A stretch of 64,000 nt of DNA from Colletes latitarsis. Its lineage: Eukaryota > Arthropoda > Insecta > Hymenoptera > Colletidae. Every line of letters begins with the position of its first letter. Positions within the stretch are counted from its first letter, which is position 1. The notes below the pieces were generated by a model. It did no database searches and was not told the origin of the DNA. It worked only from the letters and a program-made list of their open reading frames with translations. Positions 27,018 through 40,828 of the stretch are shown in pieces. The position numbers and the translations under genes are program-made. The stretch lies in assembly GCF_051014445.1 (NCBI RefSeq), contig NW_027488370.1:14570001-14634000 (forward strand). The letters run 5' to 3'.

Positions 27018-28196
27018 TTTCAGAGTGGTACTACATTACTACGTGACCCAAACCAGAAAAAACCCAGGATCTGTTCAACAAGTATGTGAAAAACGCGAAA
27101 GTATGAGCCTGATGAGGGCGAATCCCAGACCTATCCCAGACCCAACTTGCGTTATCCTCTAAAATATTGATCGAAACCAGGATTAATTGACTGTTTCAGC
27201 GTGGTACCACATTACTACGTGATACAATCCAGAAACAGCCCAGGATCTAGCCATGAAGTATGAGAAATATGCGAAAGTATGAGCCTGATGAGGGCAAATC
27301 CTAGACGTAACCCAAACCTAACATGCGTTATCCTCTAAAATATTGATCGAAACCAGGTTTAATGGACCGCTTCAGTGTGGTACCACTTCACTACGTGATC
27401 CAAAGCAGAAAAAACCCTCGATCAGGCCAACATGTATGTTAAAACTGCGAAAGTATGAGACTGATGAGTGAAAATCCCCGGCCTAACCTAGACCTAACAT
27501 GCGTTATCCCCAAAAATATTGATTGAAACCAGGTTTAATTGACCGTTTCAGTGTGGTACCACATTACTACGTGATCCAATCCAGAAATAGCCCAGGATCT
27601 AGCCATGAAGTATGAGAAATATGCGAAAGTATGAGCCTGACGAGGTCAAACCCTGGACCTAATCCAGACCTAACTTGCGTTGTCCTCTAAAATATTGATG
27701 GAAACCAGATTCCACTGACTGTTTCAGTGTGGTACTACATTACTACGTGATGCAATCCAGAAAAAGCCCAAGATCTAGCCATCAAGTATGAGAAATACGC
27801 GAAAGAATGAGCCTGATGAAAGCAAATCCCAGACCTAACCTAGACCTAACATGAATTATTCTCTAAAATATTGTTCGAAACCAGGTTTTATGGACTGTTT
27901 CAGTGTGGTACCAGATTAATACGTGATCCAAACAAGAAAAAACCCAGGATCTGTTCAACAAGTATGTGAAAAATGCGAAAGTATGACCCTGATGAGGGCA
28001 AATCCCAGACCTATCCCAGACATAACTTGTGTTGTTCTCTAAAATATTGATGGAAACCAGATTCCATTGACTGTTTCAGTGTGGTACTACATTACTACGT
28101 GACGCAATCCAGAAAAAGCCCAAGACCTAGCCATCAAGTATGAGAAATATTCGAAAGAATGAGCCTGATGAGAGCAAATCCCAGACCTAACCTAGA
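27018..28196 (+). repeat. 1.2-kb duplicated block, copy 2
   Basis: Copy of 23673-24851. Diverges at CTAGAACTAACATGG. Confidence 0.8.
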
Positions 28197-31100
28197 ACTA
28201 ACATGGATTATTCTCTAAAATATTGATCGAAACCAGGTTTAATGGACTGCTTCAGTGTGGTACCACATTACTACGTGATCCATAACCAGAAAATACCCAC
28301 GATCTCTTCAACAAGTATGTGAAAAACGCGAAAGTATGAGCCTCATGAGGGCAAATCCTAGACCTAACCCAGACCTAACATGCGTTATCGTCTAAAATAG
28401 TGATCGGAACCAGGATTAATTGACTGTTTCAGCGTGGTACCACATTACTACGTGATACAATCCAGAAACAGCCCAGGATCTAGCCATGAAGTATGAGAAA
28501 TATGCGAAAGTATGAGCCTGATGAGGGCAAATCCTAGACCTAATCCAAACCTAACATGCGTTATTCTCTAAAATATTGATCGAAACCAGGTTTAATGGAC
28601 TGCTTCAGTGTGGTACCACTTCACTACGTGATCCAAAGCAGAAAAAACCCTCGATCAGGCCAGCGTGTATGTTAAAACTGCGAAAGTATGAGTCTGATGA
28701 GTGAAAATCCCCGGCCTAACCTAGACCTAACATGCGTTATCCCCAAAAATATTGATCGAAACCAGGTTTAATTGACCGTTTCAGTGTGGTACCACATTAC
28801 TACGTGATCCAATCCAGAAATAGCCCAGGATCTAGCCATGAAGTATGAGAAATATGCGAAAGTATGAGCCTGACGAGGGCAAATCCTGGACCTAACCCAG
28901 ATCTAACATACGTTATCCTCTAAAATATTTATCAAGACCTGGTTTAATCGACTGTTTCAGTGTGGTACCACATTACTATGTGATCCAAACCAGAAAAAAA
29001 CCCAGGATCTCTTCAACAAGTATGTGAAAAACGCGAAAGTATGAGCCTGATGAGGGCAAATCCTAGACCTAACCCAGACCTAACATGCGTTATCCTCTAA
29101 AATAGTGATCGAAACCAGGTTTAATGGACTGTTTCAGTGTGGTACCACACTACTACGTGATCCAATCCAGAAAAAACCAAGGATCAGTTCAACAAGTATG
29201 TGAAAAACGCGAAAGTATGAGCCTGATGAGGGCGAATCCTAGACCTATCCCAGACCTAACTTGCGTTGTCCTCTAAAATATTGATGGAAACCAGGTTTAA
29301 TTGACTGTTTCAGTGTTGTACTTCATTACTACGTGATGCAATCCAGAAAAAGGCCTGGATCTAGCCATCAAGTATGAGAAATATGCGAAAGAATGAGCCT
29401 GATGAGAGCAAATCCCAGACCTAACCTAGACCTAACATGAATTATTCTCTAAAATATTGATCGAAACCAGGTTTAATGGACTGTTTCAGTGTGGTACCAC
29501 ATTGCTACGTGATCCAAACCAGAAAAAACCCAGGATCAGTTCAACAAGTATGTGAAAAACGCGAAAGTATGAGCCTGATGAGGGCGAATCCCAGACCTAT
29601 CCCAGACCTTACTTGCGTTATCCTCTAAAATATTGATCAAACCCGGATAAAATCACTGTTTCAGCGTGGTACCACATTACTACGTGATACAATCCAGAAA
29701 CAGCCCAGGATCTAGCCATGAAGTATGAGAAATATGCGAAAGTATGAGCCTGATGAGGGCAAATCCTAGACCTAACCCAAACCTAACATGCGTTATCCTC
29801 AAAAATATTGATCGAAACCAGGTTTAATCGACTGTTTCAGTGTGGTACCACATTACTACGTGATCCAAACCAGAAAAAACACAGGATCCGTTGAACAAGT
29901 ATGTGAAGAATGCGAAAGTATGAGTCTGATGAGTGAAAATCCCAGACCTAACCTAGACCTAACTTGCGTTATCCTCTAAAATATTGATCGAAACCAGGTT
30001 TAATTGACTGTTTCAGTGTGGTGCCACATTACTACGTGATCCAATCCAGTAAAAACACAGGATCCGTTCAACAAGTATGTGAAGAATGCGAAAGTATGGG
30101 TCTGATGAGTGAAAATCCCAGGGCTAACCTAGACCTAACATGCGTTATCCTGTAAAATATTGATCGAAACCAGGTTTAATGGACTGTTTCAGTGTGGTAC
30201 CACTTTACTACGTGATCCAAACCAGAAAAAACCCTCGATCAGGTCAACATGTATGTTAAAACTGCGAAAGTATGACCCTGATGAGGGCAAATCCCAGGGC
30301 TTACCTAGACCTAACATGCGTTGTCCTCTAAAATATTGCTGGAAACCAGGTTTAATTGACTGTTTCGGTGTTGTACTTCATTAGTACGTGATGCAATCCA
30401 GAGAAAGCCCAGGATCTAGCCATCAAGTATGAGAAATATGCGAAAGAATGAGCCTGATGAGAGCAAATCCCAGAACTAACCTAGACATAACATGAATTAT
30501 TCTCTAAAATATTGATCAAAACCAGGTTTAATTGACTGTTTCAGTGTGGTACCACATTACTACGTGATCCAATCCAGTAATAGCTCAGGATCTAGCCATG
30601 AAGTATGAGAAATATGCGAAAGTATGCGCCTGATGAAGGCAAATCCTAGACCTAACCCGGACCTAACATGCGTTATCCTCTAAAATATTTTTCAGGACCA
30701 GGTTTAATTGAATGTTTCAGTGTGGTACCTCATTACTACGTGAACCAAACCAGAAAAAACCCAGCATCCGTTCCACAAGTATGTGAAGAATGCGAAAGTA
30801 TGAGCCTGATGAGGGCAAATCCCAGAACTATCCGAGACCTAACTTGCGTTATCCAGTAAAATATTGATCGAAACCAGGTTTAATTGACTGTTTCAGTGTG
30901 GTACCACATTACTACGTGATCCAATCCAGTAATAGTTCAGGATCTAGCCATGAAGTATGAGAAATATGCGAAAGTATGAGCCTGGTGAGGGCAAATCCTA
31001 GACCTAAACCAGACCTAACATGCGTTATCCTCTAAAATATTTATCAAGCCCAGGTTTAATTTAATGTTTCAGTGTGGTGCCACATTACTACGAGATCCAA

Positions 31101-31406
31101 ACCAGAAAAAACCCAGGATCCGTTCAACAAGTATGTGAAGAATGCGGAAGTATGAGTCTGGTGAGTGAAAATCCCAGGCCTAACCTAGACCTAACATGCG
31201 TTATCCTCTGAAATATTGATCGAAACCAGGTTGAATGGACTGTTTCAGTGTGGTACCGCACTACTACGTGATCCAAACCAGAAAAAACCCAGGATCTGTT
31301 CAACAAGTATGTGAAAAACGCGAAAGTATGAGCCTGATGAGGGCGAATCCCAGAACTATCCGAGACCTAACTTGCGTTATCCAGTAAAATATTGATCGAA
31401 ACCAGG
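31101..31406 (+). repeat. Two-monomer block, copy 1
   Basis: Shares ATGCGGAAGTATGAGTCTGG, CCTCTGAAATATTG and GGTTGAATGG with 36031-36336 at an offset of 4,930 bp (28 monomers plus 2). Confidence 0.7.
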
Positions 31407-31769
31407 TTTAATTGACTGTTTCAGTGTGGTACCACATTACTACGTGATCCAATCCAGTAATAGCTCAGAATCTAGCCATGAAGTATGAGAAACATGCGAA
31501 AGTATTAGCCTGATGAGGGCAAATCCTAGACCTAACCCAGACCTAACATGCGTTATCCTCTAAAATATTTATCAAGACCAGGTTTAATTCATTTTTTCAG
31601 TGTGGTCCCACATTACTACGTGAACCAAACCAGAAAAAACCCAGGATCCGTTCAACAAGTATGTGAAGAATGAGAAAGTATGAGCCTGATGAGGGCAAAT
31701 CCCAGAACTGTCCGAGACCTAACTTGCGTTATCCAGTAAAATATTGATCGAAACCAGGTTTAATTGACT

Positions 31770-32160
31770 GTTTCAGTGTGGTACCACTTTACTACGTGAT
31801 CCAAAGTAGAAAAAACCCAGGATCTGTTCAACAAGTATGTGAAGTATGTGAAAGTATGAGTCTGATGAGGGAAAATCCCAGGTCTAACCCAGACCTAACA
31901 TGCGTTATCCTCTAAAATAGTGATCGAAACCAGGTTTAATGGACTGTTTCAGTGTGATACCACACTACTACGTGATCCAATCCAGAAAAAACCAAGGATC
32001 TGTTCAACAAGTATGTGAAAAACGCGAAAGTATGAGCCTGATGAGGGCAAATCCCACACCTATCCCAGACCTAACTTGCGTTATCCACTAAAATATTGAT
32101 CGAAACCAGGTTTAATTGACTGTATCAGTGTGGTACCACATTACTACGTGATCCAATCCA
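31770..32160 (+). repeat. Two-monomer block (AAAGTAGAAA variant), copy 1
   Basis: Shares CCAAAGTAGAAA, GAAGTATGTGAAAG and CCCACACCTATCC with 33003-33393 at an offset of 1,233 bp (7 monomers plus 1). Confidence 0.7.
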
Positions 32161-32820
32161 GTAATAGCTCAGGATCTTGCCATGAAGTATGAGAAATATG
32201 CGAAAGTATGAGCCTGATGAGGGCAAATCCTAGACCTAACCCAGACCTAACATGCGTTATCCTCTAAAATATTTTTCAAGACCAGGTTTAATTGAATGTT
32301 TCAGTGTGGTACCACATTACTACGTGAAACAAACCAGAAAAAACCCAGGATCCGTTCAACAAGTATGTGAAGAATGCGAAAGTATGACTCTGATCAGTGA
32401 AAATCTTTGGCCTAACCTAGACCTGACATGCGTTATCCTCAAAAATATTGATCGAAACCAGGTTTAATGGACTGTTACAGTGTGGTACCACTTTACTACG
32501 TGATCCAAAGCAGTAAAAACTCTCGATTATGTCAACATGCATGTTAAAACTGCGAAAGTATGACCCTGATGAGGGCAAATCCCAGGCCTAACCTAGACCT
32601 AACATGCGGTATCCTCTAAAATACTTATCCAGGCCAGGTTTAATTGAATGTTTCGGTGTGGTGCCACATTACTGCGTGATCCAATCCAGAAAAAACCCAG
32701 GATCTGTTCTACAGGTATGTGAAAAACGCGAAAGTACGAGCCTGATGAGGGCAAATCCAAGACCTATCCCAGACCTAACTTCTGTTAACCCTCTAAAATA
32801 TTGATCGAAACCAGGTTTAA
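32054..32820 (+). repeat. Block with one extra monomer relative to its copy at 34870-35460
   Basis: Up to ~32590 it matches 34870-35406 at exactly 2,816 bp (16 monomers), sharing GAAAATCTTTGGCC and CTCTCGATTATGTC. From ~32765 (CTTCTGTTAA) it matches 35405 onward at 2,640 bp (15 monomers). One whole monomer is present here and absent in the other copy. Confidence 0.75.
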
Positions 32821-33002
32821 TTGACTGTTTCAGTGTGGTACCACATTACTACGTGATGCAATCAAGAAAAACCCCAGGATCTCGCCATCAAGTATGAGAA
32901 ATATGCGAAGGTATTACACTGATGAGCGCAAATCCCAGACCTAACCCAGACCTAACATGCGTTATCTTCCAAAATATTGATCGAACACAGGTTTAATTGG
33001 CT

Positions 33003-33393
33003 GTTTCAGTGTGGTACCACTTTACTACGTGATCCAAAGTAGAAAAAACCCAGGATCTGTTCAACAAGTATGTGAAGTATGTGAAAGTATGAGTCTGATG
33101 AGGGAAAATCCCAGGCCTAACCCAGACCTAACATGCGTTATCCTCTAAAATAGTGATCGAACCCAGGTTTAATGGACTGTTTCAGTGTGATACCACACTA
33201 CTACGTGATCCAATCCAGAAAAAACCAAGGATCTGTTCAACAAGTATGTGAAAAACGCGAAAGTATGAGCCTGATGAGGGCAAATCCCACACCTATCCCA
33301 GACCTAACTTGCGTTATCCTCTAAAATATTGATCGAAACCAGGTTTAATTGACTGTTTCAGTGTGGTACCACATTACTACGTGATCCAATCCA
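33003..33393 (+). repeat. Two-monomer block (AAAGTAGAAA variant), copy 2
   Basis: Copy of 31770-32160. Confidence 0.7.
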
Positions 33394-33959
33394 GAAATAG
33401 CCCAGGATCTATCCATGAAGTATGAGAAATATGCGAAAGTATGAGCCTGATGAGGGCAAATCCTAGACCTAACACAGACCAAACATTCGTTATCCTCACA
33501 AATATTTATCAAGCCCAGGTTTAATTTAATGTTTCAGTGTGGTGCCACATTACTACGAGATCCAAACCAGAAAAAACCCAGGATCCGATCAACAAGTATG
33601 TGAGGAATGCGAAAGTATGAGCCTGATGAGGGCAAATCCCAGAACTATCCGAGACCTAACTTGCGTTATCCAGTAAAATATTGATCGAAACCAGGTTTAA
33701 TTGACTGTTTCAGTGTGGTACCACATTACTACGTAATCCAATCCAGTAATAGCTCAGGATCTAGCCATGAAGTATGAGAAATATGCGAAAGTATGCGCCT
33801 GATGAGGGCAAATCCTAGACCTAACCCGGACCTAACATGCGTTATCCTCTAAAATATTTTTCAGGACCAGGTTTAATTGAATGTTTCAGTGTGGTACCAC
33901 ATTACTACGTGAACCAAACCAGAAAAAACCCAGGATCCGTTCAACAAGTATGTGAAGAA

Positions 33960-34725
33960 AGCGAAAGTATGAGCCTGATGAGGGCAAATCCCAGACCTAT
34001 CCCAGACATAACTTGCGTTATCCTCTAAAATATTGATCGAAACCAGGTTTAATTGACTGTTTCAGTGTGGTACCACATTACTACGTGATCCAAACCAGAG
34101 AAAACCCAGGATTTGTTCAACAAGTATGTGAAGAATGCGAAAGTATGTGTCTGATGAGGGCAAATCCCAAGCCAACCTAGACATAACATGCGTTATCCTC
34201 TAAAATATTGATCGTAACCAGGTTTAATGGACTGTTTCAGTGTGGTACCACATTCCTACGTGATCCAAACCAGAAAAAGCCCAGAATCTGGCCACCAAGA
34301 ATGAGAAATACTCGAAAGTACGAGTCTGATGAGAGCAAATCCCAGACCTAACCCAGACCTAACATGAATTATTCTCTAAAATATTGATCGAAACCAGGTT
34401 TAATGGACTGTTTCAGTGTGGTACCACATTACTACGTGATCCAAACCAGAAAAACCCCAGGATCTGTTCAACAAGTATGTGAAAAACGCGAAAGTACGAG
34501 CCTGATGAGGGCAAATCCCAGACCTATCCCAGACATAACTTGCGTTATCCTCTAAACTATTTATCAAGACCAGGATTAATTGACTGTTTCAGTGTGGCAT
34601 CACATTACTACGTGATCCAGACCAGTGGTAGCCCAGGATCTGGCCAACAAGAATGAGAAATATGCGAAAGTATGAGCCTAAAGAGAGCAAATCCCAGACC
34701 TAACCTAGACCTAACATGCGTTATC
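33960..34725 (+). repeat. 0.77-kb duplicated block, copy 1
   Basis: Shares GTATGTGTCTGATGAGG, CCCAAGCCAACC, TACTCGAAAGTACGAG and GCCTAAAGAGAG-type variants with 40829-41594 at an offset of 6,869 bp (39 monomers plus 5). It contains the first class-D monomer of the window. Confidence 0.75.
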
Positions 34726-34869
34726 CTAAAAAATATTGATCGAAACCAGGTTTAGTCGACTGTTTCAGTGTGGTACCACATTACTACGTTATCCAAACCA
34801 GAAAAAGTCCAGGATCTAGCCATCAAGTATGTGAAAAACGCGAAAGTATGAGCCTGATGAGGGCAAATC

Positions 34870-35460
34870 CCAGAACTATCCCAGACCTAACTTGCGTTAT
34901 CCTCTAAAATATTGATCGAAACCAGGTTTAATTGACTGTTTCAGTGTGGTACCACATTACTACGTGATCCAATCCAGTAATAGCTCAGGATCTAGCCATG
35001 AAGTATGAGAAATATGCGAAAGTATGAGCCTGATGAGGGCAAATCCTAGACCTAACCCAGACCTAACATGCGTTATCCTCTAAAATATTTTTCAAGACCA
35101 GGTTTAATTGAATGTTTCAGTGTGGTACCACATTACTACGTGAAACAAACCAGAAAAAACCCAGGATCCGTTCAACAAGTATGTGAAGAATGCGAAAGTA
35201 TGACTGTGATCAGTGAAAATCTTTGGCCTAACCTAGACCTGACATGCGTTATCCTCAAAAATATTGATCGAAACCAGGTTTAATGGACTGTTACAGTGTG
35301 GTACCACTTTACTACGTGATCCAAAGCAGAAAAAACTCTCGATTATGTCAACATGCATGTTAAAACTGCGAAAGTATGACCCTGATGAGGGCAAATCCCA
35401 GGCCTATCCCAGACCTAACTTCTGTTAATCCTCTAAAATATTGATCGAAACCAGGTTCAA
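34870..35460 (+). repeat. Copy of 32054-32820 lacking one monomer
   Basis: The offset changes by exactly 176 bp at ~35405, so the missing segment is one monomer removed in register. Confidence 0.75.
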
Positions 35461-36030
35461 TTGATTTTTTCAGTGTGGTCCCACATTACTACGTGATCCA
35501 AACCAGAAAAAACCTAGGATCCGTTCAACAAGTATGTGAAGAATGCGAAAGTATGAGTCTGATGAATGAAAATCCCAGGCCTAACCTAGACCTAACATGC
35601 GTTATACTCAAAAATATTGATCGAAACCTGGTTTAATCGACTGTTTCAATGTGCTACCACATTACTATGTGATCCAAACCAGAAAATAACCCAGGATCAG
35701 TTCAACAAGTATGTGAAAAACGCGAAACTATGAGCCTGATTGGGGCGAATCCCACACCTATCCCAGACCTAACTTGCGTTATCCTCTAAAATATTGATCG
35801 AAACCAGGTTTAATTAACTGTTTCAGCGTGGTACCACATTACTACGTGATACAATCCAGAAATAGCCCAGGATCTAGCCATGAAGTATGAGAAATATGCG
35901 AAAGTATGAGCCTGATGAGGGCAAACCCTAGACCTAACCCAGACCTAATATGCGTTATCCTCTAAAATATTTTTCAAGACCAGGTTTAATTGAATGTTTC
36001 AGTGTGGTACCACATTACAACGTGAACCAA

Positions 36031-36336
36031 ACCAGAAAAAACCCAGGATCCGTTCAACAAGTATGTGAAGAATGCGGAAGTATGAGTCTGGTGAGTGAAA
36101 ATCCCAGGCCTAACCTAGACCTAACATGCGTTATCCTCTGAAATATTGATCGAAACCAGGTTGAATGGACTGTTTCAGTGTGGTACCGCACTACTACGTG
36201 ATCCAAACCAGAAAAAACCCAGGATCTGTTCAACAAGTATGTGAAAAACGCGAAAGTATGAGCCTGATGAGGGCAAATCCCAGAACTATCCGAGACATAC
36301 TTGCGTTATCCAGTAAAATATTGATCGAAACCAGGT
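36031..36336 (+). repeat. Two-monomer block, copy 2
   Basis: Copy of 31101-31406; diverges near 36336 at GGTTCAATTGATTTTTT. Confidence 0.7.
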
Positions 36337-36519
36337 TCAATTGATTTTTTCAGTGTGGTCCCACATTACTACGTGATCCAAACCAGAAAAAACCCAGGAT
36401 CCGTTCAACAAGTGTGTGAAGAATGCGAAAGTACGAGTCTGATGAGTGAAAATCCCAGGCCTAACCTAGACCTAACATGCGTTATCCTCAAAAATATTGA
36501 TCGAAACCTGGTTTAATCG

Positions 36520-39500
36520 ACTGTTTCAGTGTGGTACCACATTACTATGTGATCCAAACCAGAAAATAACCCAGGATCAGTTCAACAAGTATGTGAAAAA
36601 CGCGAAAGTATGAGCGTGATGAGGGCGAATCCAACACCTATCCCAGACCTAACTTGCGTTATCCTCTAAAATATTGATTGAAACCAGGTTTAATTGACTG
36701 TTTCAGCGTGGTACCACATTACTACGTGATACAATCCAGAAATAGCCCAGGATCTAGCCATGAAGTATGAGAAATTTGCGAAAGTATGAGCCTGATGAGG
36801 GCAAATCCTAGACCTAACCCAGACCTAACATGCGTTATCCTCTAAAATATTTTTCAGGACCAGGATTAATTGAATGTTTCAGTGTGGTACCACATTACTA
36901 CGTGAACCAAACCAGAAAAAACCCAGGATCCGTTCAACAAGTATGTGAAGAATGCGAAAGTATGAGCCTGATGAGGGCAAATCCCAGAACTATCCGAGAC
37001 CTAACTTGCGTTATCCAGTAAAATATTGATCGAAACCAGGTTTAATTGACTGTTTCAGTGTGGTACCACATTACTACGTGATCCAATCCAGTAATAGTTC
37101 AGGATCTAGCCATGAAGTATGAGAAATATGCGAAAGTATGAGCCTGATGAGGGCAAATCCTAGACCTAAACCAGACCTAACATGCGTTATCCTCTAAAAT
37201 ATTGATCGAAACCAGGTTTAATTGACTGTTTCAGTGTGGCATCACATTGCTACGTGATCCAAACCAGTGGAAGCCCAGGATCTGGCTAATAAGAATGAGA
37301 AATATGCGAAAGTATGAGCCTGACGAGAGCAAATCCCGGACCTAACCTAGACCTAACATGCGTTATCCTAAAAAATATTGATCGACACCAGGTTTAATCG
37401 ACTGTTTCAGTGTGGTACCACATTACTACGTTATCCAAACCAGAAAAAGTCCAGGATCTAGCCATCAAGTATGAGAAAGATGCGAAAGAATGAGCCTGAT
37501 GAGGGCAAATCCTAGACCTAACCCAGACCTAACATGCGTTATCCTCTAAAATATTTATCAAGACCAGGATTAATTGACTGTTTCAGTGTGGCATCACATT
37601 ACTACGTGATCCAAACCAGTGGAAGCCCAGGATCTGGCCAACAAGAATGGGAAATATGCGAAAGTATGAGCCTGACGAGAGTAAATCCCAGACCTAACCT
37701 AGACCTAACATGCGTTATCCTCAAAAATATAGATCGAAACCAAGGTTTAATTGACTGTTTCAGTGTGGTACCACATTACTACGTGATCCAATCCAGAAAA
37801 AGCCCAGGATCTAGCTATGAAGTATCAGAAATATACGAAAGTATGTGTCTGGTGAGGGCAAATCCCAAGCCTAACCTAGACATAACATGCGTTATCCTCT
37901 AAAATATTGATCGACACCAGGTTTAATCGACTGTTTCAGTGTGGTACCACATTACTACGTTATCCAAACCAGAAAAAGTCCAGGATCTAGCCATCAAGTA
38001 TGAGAAAGATGCGAAAGAATGAGCCTGATGAGGGCAAATCCTAGACCTAACCCAGACCTAACATGCGTTATCCTCTAAAATATTTATCAAGACCAGGATT
38101 AATTGACTGTTTCAGTGTGGCATCACATTACTACGTGATCCAAACCAGAGAAAGCTCAGAATCAGGCCATCAAGTATGAGAAATATTGGAAAGTACAAGC
38201 CAAATGAGAGCAAATCCCAGACCTAACCCAGACCTAACATGAATTATTCTCTAAAATATTGATGGAAACCAGGTTTAATGGACTGTTTCAGTGTGGTACC
38301 ACATTACTATGTGATCCAAACCAGAAAATAACCCAGGATCAGTTCAACAAGTATGTGAAAAACGCGAAAGTATGAGCCTGATGAGGGCGAATCCCACACC
38401 TATCCCAGACCTAACTTGCGTTATCCTCTAAAATATTGATTGAAACCAGGTTTAATTGACTGTTTCAGCGTGGTACCACATTACTACGTGATACAATCCA
38501 GAAATAGCCCAGGATCTAGCCATGAGGTATGAGAAATTTGCGAAAGTATGAGCCTGATGAGGGCAAATCCTAGACCTAACCCAGACCTAACATGCGTTAT
38601 CCTCTAAAATATTTTTCAGGACCAGGTTTAATTGAATGTTTCAGTGTGGTACCACATTACTACGTGAACCAAACCAGAAAAAACCCAGGATCCGTTCAAC
38701 AAGTATGTGAAGAATGCGAAAGTATGAGCCTGATGAGGGCAAATCCCAGAACTATCCGAGACCTAACTTGCGTTATCCAGTAAAATATTGATCGAAACCA
38801 GGTTTAATTGACTGTTTCAGTGTGGTACCACATTACTACGTGATCCAATCCAGTAATAGTTCAGGATCTAGCCATGAAGTATGAGAAATATGCGAAAGTA
38901 TGAGCCTGATGAGGGCAAATCCTAGACCTAAACCAGACCTAACATGCGTTATCCTCTAAAATATTGATCGAAACCAGGTTTAATTGACTGTTTCAGTGTG
39001 GCACCACATTGCTACGTGATCCAAACCAGTGGAAGCCCAGGATCTGGCTAATAAGAATGAGAAATATGCGAAAGTATGAGCCTGACGAGAGCAAATCCCG
39101 GACCTAACCTAGACCTAACATGCGTTATCCTAAAAAATATTGATCGACACCAGGTTTAATCGACTGTTTCAGTGTGGTACCACATTACTACGTTATCCAA
39201 ACCAGAAAAAGTCCAGGATCTAGCCATCAAGTATGAGAAAGATGCGAAAGAATGAGCCTGATGAGGGCAAATCCTAGACCTAACCCAGACCTAACATGCG
39301 TTATCCTCTAAAATATTTATCAAGACCAGGATTAATTGACTGCTTCAGTGTGGCATCACATTACTACGTGATCCAAACCAGTGGAAGCCCAGGTTCTGGC
39401 CAACAAGAATGGGAAATATGCGAAAGTATGAGCCTGACGAGACTAAATCCCAGACCTAACCTAGACCTAACATGCGTTATCCTCAAAAATATAGATCGAA

Positions 39501-40730
39501 ACCAAGGTTTAATTGACTGTTTCAGTGTGGTACCATATTACTACGTGATCCAATCCAGAAAAAGCCCAGGATCTAGCTATGAAGTATGAGAAATATACGA
39601 AAGTATGTGTCTGGTGAGGGCAAATCCCAAGCCTAACCTAGACATAACATGCGTTATCCTCTAAAATATTGATCGACACCAGGTTTAATCGACTGTTTCA
39701 GTGTGGTACCACATTACTACGTTATCCAAACCAGAAAAAGTCCAGGATCTAGCCATCAAGTATGAGAAAGATGCGAAAGAATGAGCCTGATGAGGGCAAA
39801 TCCTAGACCTAACCCAGACCTAACATGCGTTATCCTCTAAAATATTTATCAAGACCAGGATTAATTGACTGTTTCAGTGTGGCATCACATTACTACGTGA
39901 TCCAAACCAGAGAAAGCTCAGAATCAGGCCATCAAGTATGAGAAATATTGGAAAGTACAAGCCAAATGAGAGCAAATCCCAGACCTAACCCAGACCTAAC
40001 ATGAATTATTCTCTAAAATATTGATGGAAACCAGGTTTAATGGACTGTTTCAGTGTGGTACCACATTACTATGTGATCCAAACCAGAAAATAACCCAGGA
40101 TCAGTTCAACAAGTATGTGAAAAACGCGAAAGTATGAGCCTGATGAGGGCGAATCCCACACCTATCCCAGACCTAACTTGCGTTATCCTCTAAAATATTG
40201 ATTGAAACCAGGTTTAATTGACTGTTTCAGCGTGGTACCACATTACTACGTGATACAATCCAGAAATAGCCCAGGATCTAGCCATGAAGTATGAGAAATT
40301 TGCGAAAGTATGAGCCTGATGAGGGCAAATCCTAGACCTAACCCAGACCTAACATGCGTTATCCTCTAAAATATTTTTCAGGACCAGGTTTAATTGAATG
40401 TTTCAGTGTGGTACCACATTACTACGTGAACCAAACCAGAAAAAACCCAGGATCCGTTCAACAAGTATGTGAAGAATGCGAAAGTATGAGCCTGATGAGG
40501 GCAAATCCCAGAACTATCCGAGACCTAACTTGCGTTATCCAGTAAAATATTGATCGAAACCAGGTTTAATTGACTGTTTCAGTGTGGTACCACATTACTA
40601 CGTGATCCAATCCAGTAATAGTTCAGGATCTAGCCATGAAGTATGAGAAATATGCGAAAGTATGAGCCTGATGAGGGCAAATCCTAGACCTAAACCAGAC
40701 CTAACATGCGTTATCCTCTAAAATATTGAT
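36520..40730 (+). repeat. Higher-order repeat: 1,762-bp unit (10 monomers) x 2.4
   Basis: A unit of ten monomers (1,762 bp) repeats in tandem: about 36525-38286, 38287-40048 and a partial 40049-40730. Shared landmarks at constant spacing include ATTACTATGTGATCC (36541, 38303, 40065), TTTTTCAGGACC, CCAGTAATAGTTCAGG and, in the two full units, GAAATCAGGCC-like GAATCAGGCCATC and TGGAAAGTACAAGCC. Differences are few: TTAGG-type changes aside, TATCAG versus TATGAG (37828/39590), GAGAGTAAAT versus GAGACTAAAT, and GGCATC versus GGCACC. The array stops at ~40730, where GATCAAAACGAGGATT replaces the unit. Confidence 0.9.
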
Positions 40731-40828
40731 CAAAACGAGGATTAATGGACTGTTTCAGTGTGGTACCACATTACTACGCGATCCAAACCAGAAAAAACCC
40801 AGAATCTGTTCAACAAGTACGTGAAGAA

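Larger units (their letters stand above)
198..30490 (+). repeat. Array zone 1: mixed A/B/B'/C monomers with large segmental duplications
   Basis: Monomers here fall into classes by the box after CCAGGATC. A has TGTTCAACAAGTATGTG, B has TAGCCATGAAGTATGAG, B' has TAGCCATCAAGTATGAG with AAAGAATGAG, and C has AGGTCAACATGTATGTT with CTTTACTACG or CTTCACTACG upstream. Class C occurs at about 1.52, 4.87, 10.68, 13.85, 15.08, 20.0, 20.7, 21.2, 24.06, 27.4, 28.6 and 30.2 kb. The later D class (GGCATCAC) is absent. No strict alternation of classes is seen; copies of multi-monomer blocks dominate the structure. Confidence 0.8.
30490..36519 (+). repeat. Array zone 2: transitional monomers with CAGTAATAG variants
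   Basis: Monomers with CCAGTAATAGCTCAGG, TTATCCAGTAAAATATTG and CGAGACCTAAC are frequent here and rare or absent to the left. Class C persists in altered form (CTCTCGATTATGTC near 32.5 and 35.3 kb). The first class-D monomer (GTGTGGCATCAC) appears near 34592. No sequence other than satellite is present. Confidence 0.75.
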
